64,000 nt of DNA from positions 5,771,001 to 5,835,000 of the forward strand of contig OX387205.1 of NCBI GenBank assembly GCA_947561715.1. Direction: 5' to 3'. The position numbers and the translations under genes are program-made. The notes below the pieces were generated by a model, which worked only from the letters and a program-made list of their open reading frames with translations, was not told the DNA's origin and searched no databases. Of the stretch, positions 9,765 through 18,407 are shown piece after piece. Every line of letters starts with the position of its first letter. Positions within the stretch are counted from its first letter, which is position 1. This stretch comes from Ascidia mentula. Its lineage: Eukaryota; Chordata; Ascidiacea; Phlebobranchia; Ascidiidae.

Positions 9765-9985
9765 TTGTTTCACGCAACACGGCTTGGTCATAGTGTTTCC
9801 ACCTTGTTTTCTCCGTAAGGTTGCACCTAGTTTGGTGCCCAACGGATGACGGTAATTGTATAGTCACCACAAAGTGTAAGTCTTTGCTTGGCCGTTTGGT
9901 CAGCAAAGTCGTCTGATAGTCACGCCAGCTGTACTGATGAGACCTTTTAGGTCGAAACAGTGGCCATCTGTCTGCAGCTTATACA
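9765..9985 (+). mobile_element. Retrozyme-like short repeat 2 (hammerhead family)
   Basis: One unit reads from the TAGTGTTTCCACCTTG block through AGGTTGCACCTAGTTTGGTG and TTTGGTCAGCAAAGTCGT to the ribozyme. It matches the minus-strand reading of copies 1 and 3 and the plus-strand copy 5. It is non-coding. It directly abuts the truncated end of the ligase pseudogene, so its insertion or a deletion may have trimmed that copy. Confidence 0.65.
9927..9979 (+). ncRNA. Hammerhead ribozyme 2 (type I), complete core
   Basis: Stem I strand AGCTGTA (9927-9933), CTGATGA (9934-9940), stem II hairpin GACCTTTTAGGTC (9941-9953), GAAA (9954-9957), stem III CAG/CTG around a 7-base loop (9958-9970), then GTC and TGCAGCT (9973-9979). 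Stem I pairs over 7 bp with a single G-U. Every invariant position of the type I hammerhead is present. Predicted cleavage follows C9972. Confidence 0.85.
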
Positions 9986-10009
9986 CATAATTTGACAAAT
10001 TAACTTCAA

Positions 10010-11321
10010 TCTTTAACATTTTTGGCAATTTTATTCATTGCTTCCACCTTATCACATTCCACAAAAACAACAGAAGGTTGTGAGTCCATAACTTGGTTTG
10101 TGATTTCCTATGTATACAATACAAAAAAAATTTTAATTTGCATGGAGGATTTTTTTCAGCAATTGCTAATTCGCTGGACACTACACAGATATCAGTAATG
10201 TAATATATTTTGACACAGATTATCTGTAAATTTTTGCAACAGTGTATGGAGTGTAAGCCATTTTTACCATTCTGGATTGCCATTAGGAAAAATTAAAAAA
10301 AAAATTATTCATATTAACCATATAGGATGTAACATGTTATTACCTGCAGTGTAATTGGGATTGCATGTAGTAAGCATTGCACCACATGCAATGGCAGCAT
10401 CAACAACTATTGGATATTCTGGACGATTTCCAAGAGCCACAGCAATAACATCACCTTTCTATACACATCTTTGCCAGTATATGTTTTTCCGTTGTTGTCG
10501 GCGTCAATCTAAAATAATTGGCAATGAAATTATACTAAACACAAATCAAAGCAGGTAAATAACAACAAACTTTGTTTACAGAAGGTATTTTCCAAACGAA
10601 TTGCGAGATTGTGGAAACGGGAAATTACCGAAAGGGACTTTATTTACACAAAAATTAAACAAAAAATTAACAGCATTGAGCATAAATTGACAATAATTGT
10701 TAGAGTGACAATGGTCAGAAAACACTTCTTCGTAATGTTGCCTAACACAACGCACATATCTTGGGCAACATTAATTTGGGAGGAGATAAAGGCAACTGTT
10801 TGTTACGTCATACACGCAACATTAACTGTAATTAGAATGTAACAGATTAAGATGCAGTTCAGTAAGTAACATCCGGCAGTTATTATAACGTCATAGCTTG
10901 ATGGATGAACGGTAATAAAACAGAAAGAAACATTATACGATATAATTATAAAACAACGCAATAATTATCTGAAAATGTCGCAGACCGAATGAAATATTCA
11001 GAATCACTCATAAGTTATAGTTTGTTAAGAAACGCAACTCATCACGTGAATTAGGCAAAGATCCGGTTTAAAGCGGGTTTTACTGCATAATGTTCTTCAG
11101 TGCGAAAACAGCTGATTTTAAATGGTTGCCTATTAAGCCAGTCCAAAGTTTGGCGCCCAATCATCACGAAAGAAGCGTCAACTCTCTTTGCACGACAGGC
11201 ATTTAAGACTTAATATTACCATTAATATATCATCCAAGTGCTTCTGAAGTTTGCTCCAAACATATTCGCTAAACTTATCATCAGGTAATACAACAAATGG
11301 ATGGGAAGCTCGTAGTAAAAT
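10010..11321 (-). pseudogene. Acyl-CoA ligase pseudogene (5' three exons only)
   Basis: This is a decayed copy of the first three exons of the ligase at 52.7-58.4 kb. Exon 1 relic: 11321-11220, the same 102-base length, but the start codon has become ATT. Exon 2 relic: 10508-10344, 165 bases against 211 in the gene, with a 46-base internal deletion near 10461 that shifts the frame. Exon 3 relic: from about 10109, its acceptor CAG changed to CAT, truncated at its 3' end near 10010. Introns are also conserved, so this is a DNA-level segmental duplication and not a retrocopy. It cannot encode a product. Confidence 0.85.
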
Positions 11322-11329
11322 TCTGATAT

Positions 11330-11960
11330 TTACTGTTTATTAAAGACTGCGATATTCATTCCGTCTTCATTTCCGTGACTGTTTTTTTGTATTCTGTGTC
11401 CGTTATCGCCTTATCGCAGTTCTACGTCACTGCCCTTTCTCCCCCCACAACACCTTTAGTGCAGTCTCTCGTCGTTTCTCTTGTTACCACAGCGGCTTGT
11501 CGCAGAAAACAGTTTTTATCGTTTTAATCGCTTTAGTTTTTTTGTCTTGGCAGTCCCGAAAGTGGACTTCCACTGTTGAGGTTTTTTTGTTTTTGTTGTG
11601 GTTTTTAATTTGTTAATGCGATTCTGTTTTAGACAGAAACTGAAAATGCCAATAGCCGAAATTAATATTTCTGTAATAAAGATCTTATACTGGCACTGAT
11701 CGTCTTTTACGTCTTTGGGCTCTAGGAATATTACTGATGTAAACTGTTGAATCGTTGTCTACCTAGAATTGATATTCCAGAAAAATCTCCATACATACAT
11801 CAAGCACAGTACATATGTTTGAAATATATTTTATTGTTCCGGATAATTTGTTGAGTCCCGTTCTTATGGTTAAATTCTCGAGTAATGATGTTTATCTGCA
11901 GAACAAAGGGATGCTAAGGTATTCTAATTTACACTTTTAGGCAAATGCAAAATTAATTTG
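11330..11960. other. Spacer without a recognised gene
   Basis: From 11330 to about 11740 the sequence has no counterpart at the paralogous place near 58.4-60.2 kb, where a different 1.85 kb lies. From 11740 on it matches 60220 onward. I see no open frame or repeat structure of note. Confidence 0.5.
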
Positions 11961-11968
11961 TCATTATT

Positions 11969-12579
11969 TTAGACAAACATTTCGAAAAAACTTTTACCAT
12001 ACATTGCTAACATATTTTCAATTTTTCGCAAATTCTGATCTTCAATCATGTCCTCCACCTCCTCCAGTGACATCAATTCTGAAAAAAATCCAACCAAAAA
12101 ATTGAAAAATGATATTATCTGGATGGGAACAGAAAAATGTATACATTAAGTTGTTGCAATCTCATTGCTTTTGCTAAAAACTGTGTTCGCCGAAGCGTGC
12201 GTCTTTTCTTTTTACATAAATTGCTTATTGTACATAAACGAATGAAATAAAAACTGTCGCTTTGTGACATTAGTTGCTTTGGTACTTGCCAAGTGTTTTT
12301 TGTTTACGAAGCGGTGGAATCGAGTGGATTAATTAATGAAGGCTTCAGCAGATCGTACTATAACGCTTTCAACATTTTACTACCTCGTTACCACAAATAT
12401 AGATAAACTTTAATCTTGTAATATTGTAATATTGTGGAACTTTATGAAGTAGAAATTACTTTCTTACCATTAGACTCTAGTCTCTGATCTCCTCTGCGCC
12501 GTCTCGTCCACCCTTTGGTTATATTGATGCTGAAGAGCATCAAGAAAGCAAGCATAACAACAAGACAAACTTTATTCAT
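11969..12579 (-). CDS. Small secreted peptide precursor, copy 1 (73 aa, two exons)
   Basis: Exon 1 is 12579-12468 and exon 2 is 12078-11969, joined in phase (112 + 110 bases); the donor is GGTAAGAA and the acceptor TTTTTTTCAG. The product begins MNKVCLVVMLAFLMLF, a clear signal peptide (about residues 1-23). A very basic stretch WTRRRRGDQR follows, then an acidic segment SLEEVEDMIEDQ and a tail ending SFFEMFV. Signal, cationic core and acidic extension is the layout of many invertebrate antimicrobial-peptide and neuropeptide precursors, but I recognise no specific family. RRRR could be a processing site. The paralogue at 60.5 kb conserves both exons and both splice sites, supporting a real gene. 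Confidence 0.7.
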
Positions 12580-12599
12580 TTTATGTCAGCTATTGTTGG

Positions 12600-13370
12600 T
12601 AGTTAACTGGAACAAAAAAATAAATGAAAAAAAACATTGTGTATGCAGAACAACAAAATAATTTGGATCAGTTTAAACCAAGGTATTGCAACGTATGCCG
12701 CAATACGAGTTCCTAGGTGAACCTCACTTTAGAGATGTTCCTTGAGCCTTGAGGCTAGAATTTGGCAATCCCCTTTCTTCTGGTTTCGTACTAATCAATC
12801 TTCCAATTTGCATATACAATTTTATTCTTAAGTGCATTATGAAGACACAAGGCAGGCAATGTTAACTTCAATCCTTTTAACATAAGGAGTTTACGTGGCA
12901 ACCGATAGAGTATAGAATAGAATAGCCTACGCCGGTCCTGACGGTGGACCGAGGCAGGCAAACCGTGCACTTGTCAAGCGATAGTAGTAGACTACAATGA
13001 CCAACTGCAACGCACGATGTCACATGAACTAACATGTAACCGCTCACATGAAAACAGGATTTACTTTATAATTTAGCTTGGTAATTATAAGAACGTTGCA
13101 GTCCCCTGATGGCAGGCTGTCTATCGCGCACCGTATCATGATATGTATAGATATATCGCTGTGTTTACTTTTTTCTACTGTTGTTTTCCGTTTCATTGCT
13201 GCGACCGACGCCATGTGCATAGCTTCATTTGTTTGTGGCAATCTTTTCCTGGTAATCAAAGGACGTTTTTTTGTTGGCAAAATTTATACATCCTGTTTGT
13301 CTGCAAAATTAAATGATGCTTGTTTTAGGATAGGTTGTTTACTGATATCTCAAACTCCGAAACTTTAGTT
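12600..13370. repeat. Continuation of the segmental duplicate (pairs with about 61040-61850)
   Basis: The sequence matches the region right of the second peptide gene with small indels, ending near 13320-13370. No gene is supported. The 78- and 96-residue frames on opposite strands at 13044-13368 are not convincing coding sequence. After 13370 a PLE-type tail begins. Confidence 0.6.
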
Positions 13371-14760
13371 TCAGGCTGAAATCTGTCAGTCTTGTTAAGT
13401 TAGACAATTATATTTCGATAAACGAAGTTGAGCCAATAATATGAATTGTGTAAGCTGAATACAGATGGCCACTGTTTTATCTTTTATACTGCTATTTTTG
13501 TTGCTAATTTATCGGAATTGCTCTTCTGGCACTTAGTTTCTAAAGTATTTATTTGAAACCGACGTTTCGTCTGCCATCCGGCGAGACTTCTTCAGGGTTA
13601 TGTCAACAGTGAAGCATCACGCGCATAAAACACTAAAAACGCAGGAAAAACACAAGGAAAAGGGAATAGATAACATTGGCACCGCTTGCATCGTCACGTG
13701 AACCAGGTGTGTAGCGGGGCGTAACATTTACAACAAGTTGTTGTATACAGCTGGAAAATACACACATTGCTCCTTATCGTTTACACAATGGTCGTTTTTG
13801 TGGATGTGGAGCGTCTCCAGGAACAGACGTTTTGTTTGATCGTCTCCCACCTCTAGGATTTGCACCTCATCAAAGTTAACTTGGTGGCCGAGTGTGGCAT
13901 CGTGTTTCGCCAGTGCTGTCCTCTGGCTGTTCTTCACTGCAACGTCGCGGTGATGCTCTTTCAACCGCGTCTGCAACGCTCTACCGGTTTCATCGATGTA
14001 CGATCCACCGCAGTCCTTGCACGGAATGTAATAGACGACGCCTTTTGGTTGGGCCGTACCCTTCTCGATAGGGTGAGACAACATCCTGCCCAGTTTTCTG
14101 TGTGGCTTAGTGTAGACCGCAATACCATAGTCCAACATCATACGCCTTAGCGTGTCTGTTAAAACCGGAACATATGGCAAAACGATCGTACCGGTAGTTG
14201 GCGCTGTTTCTTGTGGCTTGACCGCAGGCTTTCTTTTAAACATCCATGACGGATACAGATTTTTCCGCAGTGCATTCTCTATGAACTTCATCTCTTTATC
14301 ACGGTCTTCTTCTCGGGAAACCAGAGCCTCGGCTCTATCCATCAGCGACCGCACTACCGCTGTCTTGTGCTGTATCGGATGTGCCGACTTAAACGATAGG
14401 TACCGATTGGTGTGCGTCGGCTTGCGATACACACGAGTGCTGATCAAACCATTCTCATCACGGATAACCTCTGCATCTAAAAACGGTAGTGTACCACCAC
14501 TTTCCTTTTCTAAAGTAAATTTGATTCAATCTTCCACATGGTTAAAGTGGTTAAGGAACAACTGGAGCTGTGCTTCATCAACGATGGCGAAGGTGTCGTC
14601 GACATAACGCTTCCAGTAACGGGGAGGATGCGCTAAAGTGGCGAGTGCCTTATCCTCAATTGTTTCCATTACAATATTCGCCACCACCACAGGGATGGGA
14701 GAACCCATCGCCGGACCAAACACCTGTTGGTAAACCCTGAAGAAGTTATTGGCTCCACTT
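13370..14760 (-). mobile_element. Penelope-like element 2, truncated and inactivated
   Basis: The element carries the 3' tail (13440-13730, with the CTGAAGA/GAAAC motif at 13595-13564) and RT/GIY-YIG coding at 14723-13728. The RT begins only at AMGSPIPVVVANIVME, so the 5' part is missing, as in copy 1. It is more similar to the rearranged 5.2-5.6 kb fragment than to copy 1. A hammerhead repeat starts immediately beyond it. Confidence 0.8.
13728..14723 (-). pseudogene. Penelope-like RT/GIY-YIG coding remnant with one nonsense codon
   Basis: The upstream piece (14723-14526) has the GSP motif and RYVDDTF. The downstream piece (14447-13728) has YRKPTHTNRYLSF, the GIY-YIG signature GVVYYIPCKDC...SYIDETGRALQTRLKEH, and the PAVYNNLL end. 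Note SYIDETG where copy 1 has VYIGQTG, so the conserved glycine of the YIG triad is changed. A single in-frame TGA at about 14524 replaces the serine codon present in copy 1 (DSIKFTLE); otherwise the frame continues. It was disabled by point changes plus 5' truncation. Confidence 0.8.
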
Positions 14761-14784
14761 TGCTTTTCTTATGAATATTGTGAC

Positions 14785-15150
14785 ACAGGGTCTGGTGGCA
14801 CTATTGGAGAAAACAAGGTGGAAACACTATGGCCCAGCAAAGCTCAACCAATAGTGCCGTCAGGCCCCACAAAGTGAAGTCAATAATATGAATTGTGTAA
14901 GCTGCAGACAGATGGCCACTGTTTCGACCTAAAAGGTCTCATCAGTGCAGCTGGCGTGACTATCAGACGACTTTGCTGACCAAACGGCCAAGCAAAGACT
15001 TCCACTTTGTGGTGACTATACAATCACCGTCATCCGTTGGGCACCAAACTAGGTGCAACCTACGGAGAAAACAAGGTGGAAACGCTATGGCCAAGCAAAT
15101 CTCAACCAATAGGGCCGTTAGGCCACGTGTCAGCTAACACAAATCATATT
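14785..15150 (-). mobile_element. Retrozyme-like repeat 3, partial tandem dimer (period about 258 bp)
   Basis: The block beginning GGAGAAAACAAGGTGGAAAC occurs at 14806 and again at 15064, each followed by the same CTATGG...CAAG...CAATAG sequence. One complete ribozyme lies between them. The element is therefore one full unit plus part of the next, in direct repeat with a 258-base period. Head-to-tail partial dimers are what reverse transcription of a circular or multimeric retrozyme RNA should leave. Flanks on both sides share GTGACAC-like and TATTGGCTCCACTTTGCTT sequence. Confidence 0.75.
14900..14952 (-). ncRNA. Hammerhead ribozyme 3 (type I), perfect stems
   Basis: On the minus strand from 14952: AGCTGCA, CTGATGA, GACCTTTTAGGTC, GAAA, CAG-loop-CTG, GTC, TGCAGCT. 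Stem I is a perfect 7 bp Watson-Crick helix, stem II has 4 bp or more closed by a short loop, and stem III is 4 bp counting the A-U next to the core. Predicted cleavage lies between 14907 and 14906. This is the best-formed ribozyme in the window. Confidence 0.88.
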
Positions 15151-15219
15151 ATTGGCTCCACTTTGCTTATACATGCGATTGTATGAAACAGTACTGCTAC
15201 GAATTTGTAACAACCAATT

Positions 15220-15720
15220 AAGTTAAGTTGGTGCTATGAGGTCAAATTGCTACGACGTACCAACATTTATCAGATAGTCAAAAACTTTCTTTACAGTAAC
15301 GTTCAAAATCAATGTTTCCTAGACATTCGTTGTAACATTACTTATACGTAAATCTGTCGACTCGAAACTACGTCTTGAAAACGTTTTTGAAAACGTCAAC
15401 CACATACGTAGAAATAACGTTCTGTACAGTAACGTTCAAACCAACGTTGGCTTGACATTCATAACAACGTTATGTTTACGTAGAAATGTCGACTCGAAAC
15501 GACGTTTTTGTGACGTAGCTGCTTATACATCGCGAATGGACATTTGTTTTACGTTGCATTTTACGTCACAGGATTCGTCTCTAAAACGTTTACGCGAATG
15601 TTTCTTCAACGTAAAAACATTGACTAGTGTCACGTTGTTTAGACATAGTTTCGGAACGTTGGGCTAACGTTGCAATTAACGTCTAATCTTCCAACGATCT
15701 GACTATTTTGAAACGTTCCT
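15220..15720. repeat. AACGTT-rich degenerate tandem repeats
   Basis: Two diverged units about 132 bases apart both begin ACAGTAACGTTCAAA (15295 and 15427). Both continue through a GACATTC block to GTCGACTCGAAAC. The palindrome AACGTT and its variants recur across the rest of the stretch. No coding potential is evident. Confidence 0.6.
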
Positions 15721-16714
15721 TTCAACACCAGATATACCTTAACATAATTAAAAAAATGCGGTGTCGTATAATCCGCTGCTGGAATTGGAGTACTGCAAAA
15801 ACAAAGCAAGAATATCACCAATCAATATAATTATAGTTTATACAACAGTGTTACACACTGAGACACAGTTTTAAAATATGCACAAAACGTACCTTTTAAA
15901 AGTCGCCGCATTACATTTCTCTCCGCATTGCCTTTCTCTCCGCATTGCCTTCTCGGTGCATGTTCAAAAAACAACCCACTTTCTTTGATTTCTTGGATGC
16001 AGAATGTAGTTTTTCGACAATGCTTCTGTAATGAAACATTTTTGTTACAATCAAATTTGTTATTCGCAAAAAAATGGATAGGATATCTGAAAATCAGGTT
16101 TGGGTGTAAGATTTAAAAACATTTTAATGTCTTTGATAATTGTTGGAACCAACGTAACTGTACATGAAAAATAGCAATATATACAATATTGAAGTTAAAT
16201 TACCTTTACTTTCTGTAGGTTCCTTGTCCTGCTTTTCAGAATAATTTGTCATGGAACTTTTGAGGTCAACTTTACCAACAAATAATTTCACACTAAAGCC
16301 ATTTATAAACGATTAAGCTGCAAAACAAGCTAAGTAAATCAAAGGCCATCAACAAAGACAACATTTTCTAAATAGCACTAAACAAAATATATGCTGTAAG
16401 GGTATGCTATCACAACACGACGACGCCAACTAACGACAGCTTATCGTTCCACAGTGCCTTTTTTCTTTGACCGTCTTGCGCTGGCTTGTTGTATCGCATT
16501 GTGTTTATTTACACCTGATGAAGCTAGAGGTACTCGCGAAAGGTAGTGTGCATTTTTTAATATGAAAGTCAGTCTCTTTTAAAAAAAAATGCCAAATCAA
16601 GAGTAGCCCTGACAGTAAACAGGTTGCTGGGCGGTTTGTGTTTTTGTGATTCACCACGAATTACAATTTTGCTGTCCTGAAGTCTTGGAAGGACAAAGTA
16701 ACGATGGCATTCAG
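15721..16714. other. Intergenic, nothing recognised
   Basis: This is AT-rich sequence with short frames only (up to about 60 codons). I see no repeat family, RNA gene or conserved exon. A CTGATGAAG sequence near 16515 lacks the rest of a hammerhead. Confidence 0.5.
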
Positions 16715-18340
16715 TTGCTTTAAAGTTATGAAGTCTGTTGCAAAAATTCCACTTTTTGTTGGCTGCCGATGCCTCATGGCTGTTCGAACGAAGGGGTACC
16801 AGTTTGCAGGTACGTAACTTCCTCGTCAATTGTCTCGATGATGATAGCGCGATGCGTCTCAATAACTCAGTACACGGTTTGTATACATTGTTTGCGATTG
16901 GTATGCGATGGTAGCTGGAAGCTTGCAGAAAACATCGTTAAATATAAATATTTGTTGTCAATTGTCAATTGTTAATTGTCTTTTTCCTGTCAATTGTCTC
17001 GATGATAATAGCGCGATGAGTCACAATAATTCAGCACACGGTTTGTATACATTGTTTGCGATTGGCATGCGATGGTTGCTGGAAGCTCATATAAAATATT
17101 TATACATACAACCGAGATTTGAGTAACGTTTTTGTGAGAGAAAAGTGAAACAAATTCAAATCTTCTCGACTTGACAGCCATTGTGCAATGTGATGTCAGT
17201 GGATGTTGAAATGTTAGTATTCGTATAGCTTTCTTCGAAAAGTAATGTAAAGTGTGTAATTGTCATCAAAATGGCAGGAATGCATCAACTTTTATATTCC
17301 ACATAAGTAGCCACCGAATAGTTAAGGGTGCGGGTTATGTTGACATTCAGTTGCGGAAATGAGTTGGTTGTTCTGATATAACCGCATTGAAAACAGTCCA
17401 CCGGATGCGCGAATATAAACGGCTTATTTTGGTTACAATTGAATTACAACAAATAACAATTGTGGATTTACTTGAAATGTTACCTTAACGGTAATGCAGA
17501 TTTCATTGTTTTTGTTGTTGTTATAGTATTGATTCCGTTCCTACGTGCAAGATGTGATATCCATGCATAGCACTATCTAAGAAACTTTCGTTCGAGGCTA
17601 AAATCTGTTAATCTTGTTAAATTAGACAAATATATTTCGCTTTGTTGAAACCATCATTAGTGTCTATAAAAAAGCAAAGCAAGAATTAGGTTAAAATAAA
17701 ATAAAAAGATTCTCCACTCACAAAAGAAATATATTTGTCACAACACGAAAACGCGGAAAAAATAAGGAAACAGGAAAAAAACAAATACACGGGAAATGGG
17801 GAATTTGATCTTTTCCGTGTTTTATCATCACCGTGTTTTTATGTTTTCCTGTGTCCTAACCTTCTCGCGTTTTCTCAACGCTTCCATCCGTTGCACGTTG
17901 CAGGTTTTTAGTTATTTGAAGGGCGTGTTGTGGGGTAGTGGAGAACCTTTGTAATATATTTTAACCTAAAATAAAGTGGAAATCGTCAGGGTCACTTGCA
18001 ACAGAACGGGAAATGATTCCCAGAATCAATTCACAAGCATCCATGCATAGCATTCTTCTAATCTCATGCGACGCAGCTGTTCTAATGGAAACTATTAGTT
18101 ATGTTGAAAAGCAGTGAAATCCACATGTTAGTTATGACTTGACATGTATGCTAAAAATAATCCGTAAAGATGACATGGTAAGCATTCTTCTCTAAGTTTT
18201 GAGAGGTCGTTTGCAAGTGACGTGTTATGATTCGCATATTATTGTAAGGTAGTATATAAATTTTATGCGCTACAAAGTATTGTCAAACTACTTTCTACGT
18301 CATAGAGTCTTGTAAATGCAACTAACCAAAAGATTGATTT

Positions 18341-18344
18341 TCAG
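18341..18344 (+). promoter_or_regulatory. Candidate 3' splice acceptor upstream of gene B start codon
   Basis: CAACTAACC, a branch-point-like sequence, is followed 17 bases later by GATTTTCAG, then a 63-base stretch to the start codon at 18408. That stretch contains an out-of-frame ATG at 18347 with a long overlapping frame. If the leader is really used, this upstream ATG should reduce translation. The site is conserved in genes A and C. Confidence 0.35.
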
Positions 18345-18407
18345 GAATGATATGTAAGATTATAAGACTGATTTGTATGAATAAATTGATATTTGTTTGC
18401 AAGGGCA

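Noticed and set aside
13044-13368. Overlapping frames on both strands in the segmental duplicate, also present near 61.6 kb
   Set aside because: Frames differ in length and start between the two copies, and no conserved domain is visible. Conservation reflects the duplication.
16505-16545. CTGATGAAG...GCGAAAGG as another hammerhead
   Set aside because: No closing stem II, no GTC cleavage triplet and no complementary stem I strands.
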